NCBI GenBank assembly: GCA_036785705.1
Contig: JAWUZG010000158.1
Coordinates: forward strand, 372,001-436,000
Reading direction: 5' to 3'
Origin: Acanthornis magna
Taxonomy: Eukaryota; Chordata; Aves; Passeriformes; Acanthizidae
DNA: 64,000 bases
Shown in pieces: positions 1 through 12,600 of the stretch (the stretch's first letter is position 1; each line of letters begins with the position of its first letter). The notes under the pieces were generated by a model. The model had not been told where the DNA came from. It made no database searches and was given only the letters and a program-made list of their open reading frames with translations. The position numbers and the translations under genes were made by a program.

Positions 1-1355
1 GTAGAAATGGAAAGGAGGAAAAAAAACAGCCCAAAAAATTGGTTTTCTGTGTCTTTGTTATTGTGAAAAGCTTAGGGAAGTACTTGGAGTAGCAGTAATG
101 GAGTTGGAATTATCTGATGGTGTCACAGGAGCTGTAGGTGGCTCATGGAGATGGGTCTGGATTAAAAATGGCTTGTACCACCTTTAGGTGAGACAGCTAG
201 AAAGGCAGAAAAGCAGCAGTATTAACCCAGGGAGTCCATAATAGCTGGAAATACCAGTTTTTTGGGTTTCTCTTGCTGGTGGGAGCACTGCGTGAGGGGA
301 AGACTCTCTCTGGAGATCTGTTAGGGCAGATTTGTGCTTCTTGTTTGGGGGTTGATTTGTGGTTGGTTTCAGGGTGCTTTTAATTAGAAAAAAAGCTTTA
401 GCACCATAGTTGGCATAATCTCTTCCTATCAGAACCAAAGTAGCTTGAGGTTCCTTATTTCTTTGGGCAATTGGGATGAACTGGCTGTGTGAGAGGAGTG
501 GAGGTGATTTTTAGGACAGTAATTTTGAAACAATAGGTGATTGTAGCCTTCCGTCTCTCCTCCTCCCAAGAGTAATTGCTTCAAAGCCACAGAATTGCCA
601 ATAATCTGAAAACGTTTTTCCGTATCCTCTGGGCTTTGGTAGGTTAGAGAGGATGGGGTTGTAAATTGAGGACAAAAAGCAGAGGTGGCAGAGCAGTGTG
701 AAGGGCAGGGAGGGATAAGCTCTTCCACACCTCCACCAGAATAGCACCGGGCAAGAATTCCAATATTCTTTCCAATTTATTTTTTCTCTGTCCCTGAACT
801 CACAGCTGAATCCAAAAAGCTATTAACAAATCACTTGAAGATTTGCTCTGCCCTGGAGTACTGGGAATATCCTGTTGGAGGGTCCTGTACTGCAAAATAT
901 CTGTGATTCAGCTGATTGATCAACAATTTAACCAAGTGATTAAACTGGGGCCATAGTAAGCAGAAAAGCTGATTGGACAAAACAGAAAATATTTTGAATC
1001 AGGAAGAAAAGGTGACCACTGATTTTTTGTGTGCGTGTGCACATTAAATGAATAGCATTTTAAAACTATGTCTCCAGAACAGGTATTTTACTGGGCTAAT
1101 ATTTGAAAAGAAGATAGCACAGAATATCAGCATTCTATTACCTTGATATCTATGATAATGAAAGATGCCTTACTTACAGGGGTAAGTAGAGCGTGAAATA
1201 GTGCAGGGTGTCCATGGTGGGAAAATGGAAAAATGTTTAGAAAAAAGCAAATTGGCAGGAAATTATAAACTTGGCATTGATGGCTATTGATAACCAGATG
1301 ACCTCAGGTAACTTCCACATCAGCTCCATCACACTGAGGACCACAGAATATGTTT
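1..1355. other. Unannotated unique sequence
   Basis: No gene, RNA or repeat is recognised here. Open frames stay under 100 codons on either strand and carry no recognisable domain. Base composition is ordinary AT-leaning non-coding DNA with short A and T runs. Confidence 0.6.
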
Positions 1356-1609
1356 AGCACAAGGGGGAATGGCTTTAAGCTGAAAGAGGAGAGATTTAGA
1401 TGGGATATTGGGAAGGAATTGTTCCCTGGGAGGGTGGGCAGGCCCTGGCACAGGTGCCCAGAGAAGCTGTGGCTGCCCCTGGATCCCTGGCAGTGTCCAA
1501 GGCCAGGCTGGACAGGGCTTGGAGCACCCTGGGACAGGGGAAGATGTCCCTGCCCATGGAACAAAATGGTCTTTAAGGTCCCTCCCAACCCAAACCACTC
1601 TGTGATTCA
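1356..1609 (+). mobile_element. CR1 LINE fragment, 3' end
   Basis: The sequence follows the CR1 3' region in sense order: a GGGGGAATGGCTTTAA segment near 1363, the 'gggtgggcaggccctgg' block, the 'tggcagtgtccaaggccagg' block, then 'ctttaaggtccctcccaaccc' and a CTGTGATTC tail at 1600-1608. The reverse-transcriptase coding part is missing, as in most 5'-truncated CR1 copies. Open frames through it lie in the CR1 3' non-coding tail and are not genes. Confidence 0.93.
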
Positions 1610-3902
1610 AAGTTCTAATTTGAATTAAAACTGGTTTTAACTAAGCTTGTTTTAACTGAGCTTGCCTGATCTTAACTAGGAATTCTGTCCTGGGATTCCT
1701 GAGGACCCAGGGGCTGTGTGAGCAGCACCAGGGGCTGTGACCCAGGCTCTGCTCAGGGCAGGAGGTGCTGGAGGTACACCAAGCACAGGGAGGGGGAGAG
1801 GGAAAGTGGGATTTAACCTTTCAGTTGTTGGGGTGAGACCTGCAGCCTCACAGAGCCGTGGTTCAGCCACAGTCCCTTTGAGCCTCTCCCCTGGAAGCTG
1901 CCTAGGAGCCAATTAACTGCAAACAGTAATTAAAAAGAAGTGACGGTGGCTTCAAACAGCCTCCTAAGTGCCATTTTCTGTACAAAACAATGACAAATAC
2001 CTTGAGATAAGGGAAGGCTTAGTGCATTTTAATATCTTTATGATGAATAAATCATCTCCTCTGTAAGGTTAATGAAAGCAGATGGATGTGAAAGCTGGAA
2101 TGCAGTTGCTCATTAGGAATTCCCTTCCAAAGTGTGTCCCTCGACAGTCCTGACCAAAGTCTCTGAGGAGCTGTGGTGTGAAGTGGTGATGTTTAATGCA
2201 TCTCACAGCCTCACTCCCTAGGAAAAGCAGCCTGTTGCCAAATATTTACTGAACTGCACTTAAGTCCCATTCACACCTCACCTTTCTGCTCATTACAGGA
2301 AGGACAGGCTGCAGAGTCACAAATATTGAAAAAGAGCACACAATTAGGAGACTTTGCTATTAGTGAGACTTGCCATTGAAATAAGGGCAAGTATTCCTAA
2401 CACAGAGCAAAATTCTGCTTTTGTAGACACTTTTGTGTGTTATGCTGACACTAAGTGGGTATTTTGATATGTCAAGTGACGAGATAAACACAGCACAGTT
2501 TGCTATTGCTGCTTTTTTTAGTTTCATAATGGATGTTCTTCACTCTTAAAAAGGCACTGTGCAGCAAAAATTCATTCACTGCCACTTTGTGTGCTTTAAA
2601 CTGGCTTAGAAACAACTTCAGAAACTGTCTGAAAACCAAGCCAGAATTTATTTACTTGAAGTATCTTATTCTTTCTATTCTTACTTTTCATTATTTCTCA
2701 TTAGATGTAAACATTAAGCAAAAATTAAGCAACTTCCAAGTGTCTGTGGAGGCTCAGATGGCCTCTGACAAGCAGCAGGTCTGACTGCGTGTCTGCAGTC
2801 AGGAGGGAGGTGGCATTAGCCTAAAAATGAAGGGATTTGTAGGTCCCTAAGAAAATCTCTTCAAAACAAATCCCTGGGATCTTCATACAAATACCTAGGG
2901 ATGTACAGCTTTAGCTGGGTTAAATATGCTTAACATACATATTTGAAATATGTTCTGTATGTTATTAGATAACAAAGTAATGTCTGTTTATTACTGAAAT
3001 ATAATACAATTTATAAAATGCCTCTTCCCTTGCTGGCCCTTGGCTGGAAGCTCGTTGTCCCTTTTCAGTCCCTGTTGCTGTGATGAGTTGTGGGGGATCC
3101 CCTGGATGTCCAGGCTGGAAACCTGCTCTGCCTGCTCCTCTCTGGCTTTGAAATGGTCTCTGATTTTTCTGCTGGTTTGTTATTAAAATACACAGCACCT
3201 GTGCTGGGGCCAGATCTCAGCTTGTCCTTGTTCATCAGGCTTTGTCACCTCTGGCTATTTAGGGCTCTTGTGATAGAACCACTCCTGGCTGCTCGCTCTG
3301 AGCTCTCTTTGGGTGACTGGGGGTGACTTTTTGGGAAGCAGCGATGCTTTGGAGGTACAGCAGGATGATTTATCAGCAGTATTGTGCTGGGGTTTCTATT
3401 TATTTTGAGAAATAAGCTTGAGTATGATGTAAGTCCACCTTCTTCTCTGATTTTGCTTGAGTGACTGTGTTAGTATTGCTTTGAAGATTTCAGAAACCTG
3501 TCTCAGAGGTCTGTGAGAGCTGCTGGCACACAACAGATCTTTCCTGGTCACTGCCTGATTTCCTTCTGGTCTTACTTAAGGCTGGAGGTGCAACTGTTCC
3601 ACCTCTTTTCCACCTCTCTTCCACGCCTTCATTGTTGCCTTTGTTTGGGAATCAATTTCTCTTGTGTGCCTTCACTAAGTGGCATCCCAAAGTGCTGTCA
3701 CAAAACACACATCGGTGACTCTTCAGACTCCTAATTAGATTAAAACACCTCCAGAAATGAATGCAGTCCGTTTCAGCTTGCCAGTTCCCATTTTCCAAGC
3801 GCTGCTTGCGAAGAGGCTCAGCGCAGGCCATAGTGCCTGTATTGATCTGCTGGCAGGAAGTGGGGGCTTAAGTTTGTCCTGGGCTTGAACTAATGTCCCA
3901 GT
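1610..3902. other. Unannotated unique sequence
   Basis: No gene recognised. The part at about 1910-2070 is AT-rich with several TAAT/ATTA cores and could be regulatory, but nothing proves it. An open frame at 2533-2784 has 83 codons and no recognisable domain. Confidence 0.55.
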
Positions 3903-3993
3903 TAGTGCTGGGGTTCTTGGGATGGGCCTGTGCAGGGCCAGGAGCTGGACTCAGTGATCCCTGTGGGTCCTTTCCAGGACATCCTATGATCCA
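3903..3993 (+). mobile_element. CR1 LINE fragment, extreme 3' end
   Basis: The segment 'gggcctgtgcagggccaggag' followed by a 'ctcagtgatccctgtgggtcc' block and CCTATGATCC matches the 3' end of the CR1 subfamily also seen, in opposite orientation, at 15501 and 16873. Only about 90 bp remain. Confidence 0.85.
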
Positions 3994-4591
3994 TAAGTCC
4001 ATCCTTTTGCTGGGGATGGGCCTTCCAGGGCCTGGTGAGCTGTGGGAAGGGAGAACATCAGTGAGGGTTGTGGTGGGCACAAGATGGGGCAGGGCAGGGA
4101 ATCTCACTTTAGTCTTTTCCTAGGGAATATGTTTGAATAAAGAGTTCCTTTCCCCGTTTAAGGGATTTCTGCAACATAAATGATTGTGCTGAGCTTTTTC
4201 TTCCTTGGCATGTTTATGACACTGGCTGCAGGCTTGTGTTGCACCTTGCCATGGAAGCGGTTTATGCAGAAGAAAAAATAGAAGCAAGTTCCCAATAAAT
4301 AGAACTGAAAATATTTTTAGAAGCTTGCTGCTTGATCAAATATCACACCCCATGTTCTTCAGCCTCTTCTGATGAATAATGAAACAATGCTGGCTCTCTG
4401 TGCCATGGAAAGGGGGTTATCCAACCCTGGAATCTGCCCTTGTTTCTGCTTGCTTTGTGGAATAGCTGCAAATTAATAACAACAAATTTTGAAGCTGGCA
4501 GTCGTGAGATATTGGAGATTTAGAATGAATATTAACCACTTGTATTCAGAAATCATAAAATAAACATTTCTTACTGAGGAACTATTTCTTG

Positions 4592-4690
4592 AGTCATAAT
4601 CCCGGACTGGTTTGGGTTTGAAGGGACCTTGAAGCTCATCTCATTCCAGCCCCTGCCATGTTCCCTAGACCATGTTGCTCAGGGCACAAA
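4592..4690 (-). mobile_element. CR1 LINE fragment, extreme 3' end, degraded
   Basis: Read on + it starts with a decayed AGTCATAATCCCGGACTGG tail, then 'tttgaagggaccttgaagc', 'catctcattccagcccctgcc' and a 'catgttgctcagggc' block, the reverse complement of the CR1 3' end. It lacks the internal GGCAGGGACACC segment, so it is older or internally deleted. Confidence 0.8.
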
Positions 4691-7462
4691 GATGCACTGA
4701 AGATCTCTGTAAATTATTTTTAATGTAGAAAGCTTGTTCTGGTTTTCCATTGAGTGTGAAATCCTTGTGGAGTGGGTTTGGGAAAACCTCCCTTAATGTG
4801 TGTCCTGCCAGGAGCTGGGCTGGGCTGGTTCTAGAAGCAGCTCTCAGAGCTGAGCTGTCTCAGAGTAAATTTCCATTTGCATTGCTTACACTGCTTATTA
4901 AACCACAGCTCTGCAGTGGAAGTGGGTAATAATGGCTTTAGTTAACAAGGACTTGTTTGTGAATAATTGATTCTCCTCTCAAAATCCCAGAGATCTCTGT
5001 TAAGTCGGTAAGACTGATGATGCTGCTGGGTGGTGTCCTGTTACATAACTGGATTTGGGAGGGGGGGGAAATGTATTTATACCTCAGTAAAGAACCTGGT
5101 TCAGTGCAACAGCTGTGCAAGCTCCTGCTTGTAAAAGCACTGCTCTGGTGCTTTGAAAAGTGCGCTCTGAAAACATCAGAGCAGAGCAGCTCTCACTTTG
5201 AAATGCTGAGAAGATCGTGGAAGGCTGATGCTGGAATATGTGAAGTGCTTTTTGGTGTCATTTTGTACAAGGGTTGTAGCAATCCTTTCCACTGCTCTGT
5301 CCCGTTTTCTGCAGAGGGCAAGGAATTGCTGCTGTAGCCATGGGAAGGGGGCTGGGATTTGGGAATGATCTGGGTGGGATGTCCTGTCAGCAGAGGGTCA
5401 GATGGCTTTGGTGCTTTAGGCAGTTCCTTACAGAAGTGGATGAAAAACATCATATTTTTATTTCATCTCATTAAGATTCCTAATCTGTCTCAAGTTCTTT
5501 TTTTCTGTAATATTCACGTGGTGGGAATATTGATGGGTTGGGGGGTTTTTTTGAGTACCATTTAATGTATTTTTCTTTTCAAGAAATCATGTTCATGACA
5601 CTGAAGCTGAGCTTTGTGCATGAAAAGCCCAAAAGTTGCTGTGCTTTATGTAGAAAACAGGATTTATTAGTAATTTACAGCTAGTAAACAGTAGAATGAA
5701 AATTTAAAATCTTAATGTTACCAATTTCATTATGAATAAAATAAGGCTAGTTATAATGTTTTAAGTTATAGCTAAAGACCCTATTTTTGAAGTGAAGGAA
5801 CAGCTGTAATTCCATAGGAAAAGCTGTTATCTGAAATGTGTTTATTGTATTTTCAACAAGATTAAGAAAATGAAAGTATGCCAGAAATTGTGTAAGAAAA
5901 CTAATACTCAAGATTCAGACATCTTCAATAACCTTTCAATTTTCTATGTAGCTTTTGTTTAAATCATATTTTTAAGCAATAAAGACTGGGTAAACACTTC
6001 CAATATGGTTTGCAGGAGTCTTTTCATGGTGCGTAACAGTAAAAAATCTGCACTATGTTGAAGAAATAAGCTTAGAATTCGTTTTCTTTCTGATGTGGAT
6101 GGAATTTCCAAGTGCATTCACAGGCTCCTGTCTGCTGAAATTCTCTATTCTTTCTGGGAATACAAGAAAATCAGAGCTGCCCTTAGCAAATGTCTCCCTC
6201 GTTTGCTGGTTTTTCCCTGTCCAGGTGAGTCAGGTGGGCCTGCTCTACCTCCTGCTTTTTACAGAGCTGTTCAGACACGTGCAGGGAACTTGAAGTTACA
6301 GCAAAATATTCAGTACTTCGTGTTGACTTTCCATGTAGACATTCTGCACACAAATTGAGCTGTGGATTTACCCCAGGCCTTGCAGAGGTGGTCGGAGACC
6401 ACTTGGATGGGCTCCTGTCCAGTTTGGAGGAGCTCCTGGGGTCTGGAGGAGCTGATTGAAGTGTTCCAGGTCCCCTCACATTCCTGGCTGGGATGAGATC
6501 TCCGACGAGGAGGAAGCTGCTCCCCTGAGGAATCCTTGGGAGGCTGAGGGATAATTCCATTTAATGCAGCCCTGATTACTTGAAAGGCATTTATCTTTAA
6601 AAACTCTGTATCATCATAGAAGTGAGCTCGATGAGATATCTGGGCCTGTAGTTGGCTTTGTGAGGTGGAAATACACTGAGAGGTGGGGAGGACTTGTTGC
6701 TCATTTTGGAAATGAGGACTTTATTGCTAGCGTGGCATAAATTTCACTTGCTTTCAGTCAAGCCATGAGGCGAAAAGGGTTTCGTCTTCCACTTTAATAC
6801 ACAAATTAATATGTGAAACACTGCGTGTCTTTTGCTTTGATGGAATTTTTCAAGCACTGCTGAGAGCTTGTGCAAATGAGATGTGGGATGGAATGGTATA
6901 AAAGTGGAATTAGGCCAAGCATCTCCTCCTGCTTCACGAGACACATGCTGGAGGAGGGGAGAGCTGACATGCTCCTGGAGGATTTGATTCCCTTAGGCTT
7001 CTGAGAAACCCAAATCCAAGGAGGTATTGAAATATTTGAGGGATCTGAGGGCTCATTTGCTCGAGCAGGTGTGGACTTACACTGAGACTACTCCACAGAG
7101 GGATCTGAGATGGCCCTTTTGATAGAAGTCCCAATCTGGCAGTGGGTCTTAAAAGCAAGAACCTCAGAGTCCCTGCCAGTGAAACAGGGCTGGTGTCCCC
7201 AGCAAGGAAAGTGGCAGAAGTGGCATTTTCTCCTTCTGAGCCTTTAAAAGATGCTATCAAAGCTGTCTGCTCTGCAGGAAGCCTGCTCTGTCAAATTGGC
7301 TGAGTCCTGGCCAATGTTAGAGTTCAGGATCTGAGAGTGCAGGGCAGCGCTGAGTGCCTGGGCAGTGCACTGGGAAGGCAGAATTTTGCTCAGCAGAAAA
7401 GAGACCCTTTGAAGTTTCCTGCACTGGCTTAAAACAAAAGGGAGACCAAACTTAACTTCCTT
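4691..7462. other. Unannotated unique sequence
   Basis: No gene or repeat recognised. The 5560-6080 part is strongly AT-rich. The 6360-6560 part is more GC-rich and carries a 125-codon minus-strand frame without any recognised domain, which I treat as chance. Confidence 0.55.
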
Positions 7463-7601
7463 ATCCCTGGAAGTGTCCAAAGCCAGGCTGGACAGGGCTT
7501 GGAGCACCCTGGGATAGTGGAAGGTGTCCCTGCCATGGCAGTGGTGGGGCTGGAGGAGTTTCAAGGTCCCTCCCCACCCAACCTATTCTGTGATTCTGTG
7601 A
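7463..7601 (+). mobile_element. CR1 LINE fragment, 3' end
   Basis: It starts at 'atccctggaagtgtccaaag' and runs through 'gacagggcttggagcaccc', 'ggtgtccctgccatggcag' and a tail with two CTGTGA units (7587-7601). About 140 bp of the CR1 3' end remain. Confidence 0.93.
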
Positions 7602-9477
7602 ACTGCAAACTAAAATCAAAAGCATAATTTGATTTAAAAAGCGTAATTTGATTTTGTAGCATATGATTGCAAATGGCAGGAGAGAGCACCAGGGGAAAGA
7701 CATGAAGGAATTTGTGACTAAGATCCATGGAACAGAAAGGAGCCCTACCTGGAAAGGTTCATGGCCCAAGTTTTGCTGAGTTTTGGAAATTTCCTTATTT
7801 ATCCCATATCACCCACACTGTTATTAGTACATGATAGCCACAGAATTGGGATCTTTCTGGTACAGAACCTTCCTGCTGACTTACCAAGGTGTGTGGATGT
7901 GCTCAGCTGCTGGGAACTGGGACTGCCCTCTGGGCCAGTGTCAAACTGGAAGAAGCCCTGGCTGGGGCTAAAGATTCTGTTCATGATAGTGTGACGTTTT
8001 CAGCTTCATGAAGACACTTTGTGCCTTGCTCTCAATTTTCTAGTGCTTTATCTGTTTAGGTTATAACTATTTGGGTTCTTATAACCCCATAGTATTGGCA
8101 GGTGCTTCAAATAAGTACCAGGAAATTTTTCTGCTCCCTTTCTTCTCCTTCCCCTTGAAATTAATACTGTAACTGGGATAAAAAGGCTTCTAACTTAGGT
8201 TTTCTTTTTGCACTTTTTTCCCCCTTGGTTCATGGCTTGGTTTTGTGGTTTGTTTTTTCTTAAATTAGAAAGAGCAACCAAACTTTGATGGCTGAGGCTG
8301 TGTTTGGTGTGATCTGGGTGGCACAAGCAACTCTGCCTTTTTGACAGATTCCCTGGTGCAGCTGAGCCCTGTGCCAGCAGCATCCCTGCACTGAGCATCC
8401 CTACTCAGCTGCGCCACTGCTGCCCTCCAGAAGCCCTGCAATGTTGTAAAAAACCCTTCAGGCACTTAAAACACAAAACTATCATCCTTGGAAGTAATTT
8501 TTCTGTTCACTCTACAGAATTATTTGGTTAATTTTTCTTTTTTGCAGCTTTTGTTTTAAATGTGTGGCTCAGGTATCTCAGCTCCCCTTGCCAGGCCCCT
8601 CTTGCCCCCAGCAGCAGTGCCCTGTGGCACCATTCTCCTGACGTTAAGGTTTGGAGGAGATTTCTCCCTGGCTTGCTGGAAACTGGATGAGGCTCTTAAA
8701 TGATGCATGAGCAGTCTGCTGCCTGCCTGAGTGAGAGATTCTTCACCTGGTGAGGACGGAGGGATGTTTGAAAGGCTTGTACTGCAGTTTGCAGCCTGGC
8801 ACCACACATGGCTCCCGTTCCCGTTGGGCTGCACACGATCCTGTCAGGCCATTGGGGTTTGCTGTGCCCAGAGTGACTGACAGCAGAGTCAGTCAGTTCC
8901 CCTGGTCATGGGGAGGATGCTCTTGATGGGACCCTAATAAAGCCCCCTGGGAAGGGGAAATGATCCTTCAGCTGAGTCACATCTCCCAACAGCCAGCAGT
9001 TGTACTCCAGCTGTTCCACCCATGTGGACTTCTGGAGAGGGGCTAAGCCTCAGAAAGGGTCATTTTGGCATCGCTTCTCTTGGAATCACTGCAGAACTCT
9101 GTCAGCCTTGTAAGGTTTGTGCCTGAGGCAGAGCCATGGTGTAGGATGTGAGCCAGCCTTTCCCAGGACTGCAGGGCAGCTAAGGAGCTCTCCTCACGTG
9201 CTGCTTTCCTGGGTGTTCCCATCCTCCTCAGTGCTGTCTCAGCTTTTCTGCCGATGCCCAGTCTCTCAGAACACCTCTCATGGCCCATTCTGAGCTCCCC
9301 TGGGACATGCCCTGGGAGGATGGGGCTGGTTGGTGTGGCTGGGGGAGTGTGCTGTGCCCCTGGGCTGAGGGGCAGGGGAGAGGTGACCACTGAAGGGTCA
9401 TCTCCCATGGGGACAGGGCCAAACCTGGCTGAAGAGCAGCATGGACATGCAGGGATTGGGAGCTGGGGAAGTGTCCC
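7602..9477. other. Unannotated unique sequence
   Basis: No gene or repeat recognised. The sequence becomes more GC-rich towards 9300-9470. A 208-codon minus-strand frame that reaches into this interval (9043-9669) runs through the neighbouring CR1 tail and is not accepted as a gene. Confidence 0.55.
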
Positions 9478-9662
9478 TGGAATGGTCTGGGTGCGAAGGG
9501 ACCTTAAAGCTCCTCCAGTGCCACCCCTGCCATGGGCAGGGACACCTCCCACTGTCCCAGGCTGCTCCAAGCCCTGTCCAACCTGGCCTTGGGACACTTC
9601 CAGGGATGGGACAGCCACAGCTTCTCTGGGAATGTGTGCCAGGGCCTCCCTACCCTTGGAGT
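9478..9662 (-). mobile_element. CR1 LINE fragment, 3' end
   Basis: Read on + it shows 'ggaatggtctgggtgcgaag', 'ccttaaagctcctccagtgcc', 'cacccctgccatgggcaggg', 'caggctgctccaagccctgtc' and 'gggacagccacagcttctctg', the reverse complement of a CR1 3' end. The tail repeat itself is poorly preserved. Confidence 0.93.
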
Positions 9663-12600
9663 GGTGCATTCATGGCTGCACATCCTGCAACAGCAGTAGT
9701 AATAAACTATGTTTTGTTGTTTTATTTTTTCAAACTGGCAGAATGAATTAAAAACTTGTCAGCTACACAAGGCTACAGAATCTCTAAAGGAGCAGGAGCT
9801 GATTGCAGCAATGCTGGGTCTGTACCCTGTGGTTTGTAGCACTGTTCCCTCAATGATGATTATAAACTACAGCTCTTGAAATTACACCATTCTGTTCTGT
9901 TAGTCATCATTTTTTGCACTGAATATCATTCAAATATTTGCTCTCTTCAGCTGAGACTTTCCTCTGAGAAGTTTAATTGTCTAGAAAACAACCTAAGTAC
10001 ATATTTAAGGAAAACAGTCTGTATTTATGTGTTAAGGTTTCAGCTGCTGCAGCACTATTTCTCACATTTAGGCATGTTAGGAGGAAAAATGGTCTCTACA
10101 TCTAAAAAAAAATCTGTAGCAAATTAACTCAGTGATGTTGAATGGTGGCACCAGTGCAATTTTTTTGTCTTAAATGAACCACTGCATATTGAGATATTTC
10201 ATGTGCAGTTTTTGGGGCACGTGCTTGAAAAACTGTTTCAGACACAGTTAATGCCTCAGGCTGGTCTTGTTAGCACAGGGCTGAGGGTGGGGGGTGTTCA
10301 TGAGTGACCTGCTGTGTGTGGAGCACAATGTGGACATTACCACACGCTCGTGGCATTAAAATGAGCCTTGACCTTTATTATAATACAGATTTTAATAGTA
10401 CAACATTGAAACTGTTCTGAGCTCCAACTAATTCTGCAGAGAACATGTTCCCCCTCCCTGAGATGCAGCTTTAATAGGCTTCAGAACTCCAGCAAGAGAG
10501 AGACTTTGCAACCAAATTATTTCCCTGTCTCACATCCAGCCACGGGGAAGGTTGTGCAGAATAAGCCAACAAGCCTGGAAGCTGCAGTTGTACAGCTGAG
10601 AATGTAAAGGATGTGACTGAAAGAAGATGTTGGTAAAAGCAGCCAAGGTGAAGGTTTAATGGAGATGGTATTTAGATGCGGGCAGGGCAAAACCATGGGG
10701 AGGGTTCAGTAGGACGAGGCTTTTGTTGGTTCTCCTGTGCGAAATAGATTTCATTCCTTTCATTCAATCTTAATGCACAAAAGTAATGTTCCTGCTATTC
10801 CTAGAACTATATAAAATGGGTAACACTTGGGACTGAATGTAGAAATTGTGAAAAAAACCCTGTTTTTCTCTCCTCTGTGAAATTTAACTATTCCTGGTCT
10901 TTGCAAAGGCCACGTTGTTCTTCACAGCTGAGATACAAAATTCCCCATTGATCTTCTGGCATTGTGCAATTCTCCACTGCCTGGATGGTTCTTAATTAAA
11001 TACAGAAATCATCTTTAATTCTCTTAAATGGTTCTGTGCTGCTACTGTCAGGTGTTGAGCAGCTCCTAAATGTCTCTCATGGTGAATAAATGGCCTGATA
11101 TTGAGGAGCCAAGCGTTGTAAATCCCACTGCCATAAATCTTCCATCCATCCAGGGCAGGAGCTGCTGAGCTCAGAGGTTCTGAAGGATTTTGAGAAGCTC
11201 TGGCACTGGGAATGAGTCATTTTAAGATTACAGGGGCTTGGAGCTCTGGAGTTATTCAGTGTTACTGCTTTTCTTTAGTCCTGTGCACCACTGCCCAAAT
11301 TCAGGACACGGAAATATTCATTTTGAAACTGAAAAAATGGGTAGACAAAAGCCCTGCAATCTAAACTGTGATGCAAAAAAATTGGTAATTTTAGGATGGA
11401 GAAAACCATTTAGATACCAAACTCCTGCAAGGTAGGAGAAGCATTTTTCACTCTGTTTTTGGCTGATAGCAAATATAGCAAAATCTCTAAGAATTTTTCC
11501 TGCAGCTCTTGTCCAGCAACATGCAGCCTGATCCACCTGCTGCTTGTAACTGGGATTAGCTTTGCAGTAACCTGGAATGTTACTGGGAGGAGTGTCCCTC
11601 TCTCCCATCCTTCCCCAAAGGCAAAACAAGTAAAAGACTTTAATATTTAATTTTTTCTTGCTGTTGTAATATGGATTAAAAGAACAATGATGTAAAAAAT
11701 CAGTGAAATTTTCCCAAGAATGCTTTTTTTACAAATTCACACACATTTAAAATATGAGGGTTCAAGTTTTGCTTGTGGGAAATGTTCCAGGTGTTGTTGG
11801 GGGAAAACTGTGTTTCTCCTGTGTCTGCCTTATCTTCCTGTGTTTTCTCAGAGCCACCTGAGCACTGTGACCCTGGGTTTGTAGATAGTCTAGCACTGCA
11901 CTAGGAAAAACGTTCCTCCCTCTGGATCCAGCAATCTGTAGTGCTGGGAAGGGGAAGCCTTGTGCTGGAGAAAGCAGCCAGGATCTTTTCCTTAGTGTGT
12001 GAGGATGGTTTCACTGAGTCCCTGTGCCCTGGAGGGTCTGTATTCAATTAGAGGATGTTCATTTGCAGTTTTGCCACTGTTAGGTGGGATCAACTTTGTG
12101 GACATTGTGCGTGTGTATGGACGTTGCCACATCTATCCAATTATGGTGTGTGGGGCTCGAGTGGCTTTGCTGAATTCGTTCTGCTTTCATGGAAGCAATG
12201 CCTGAGCCACTGGGACCAGGATGTGGCCTCTGTGCTAAACACTTCATGGCTTTATGGCAGCAGCTTGATGCTCCTCTGCCTGGATGGGATTTTGAGATTG
12301 CTGCCAAGGAGTGAGACTTGCTGAGGTGTTCTGAGACCCTTGGAAGCTGCAGGGATCACCTGGATATGGTTTGGCCTACTCTGAGTGGTATTAACAGCTA
12401 AGACTGGTCATGGTCCAGGTAAAGCCTTGGACCTTCTCCTTTTCAGCTAATTTCAAAATTATCATTTCAATGTATGAAGTCTGGGCAATGGTGCCCCAGC
12501 TTGCCCGTGGTGGGGCAGAAGTGGGGCTGTGATTCTGAGTGACTCCCAAATTCCTGGTGTGATGTGCAAGGGAAACGCACATGGTGCTGTGAAATCAGTG

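Noticed and set aside
9043..9669. 208-codon minus-strand open frame
   Set aside because: About a third of it runs through a CR1 3' tail, which is non-coding. No domain is recognisable in the rest, and the region is GC-rich, which lengthens chance frames.
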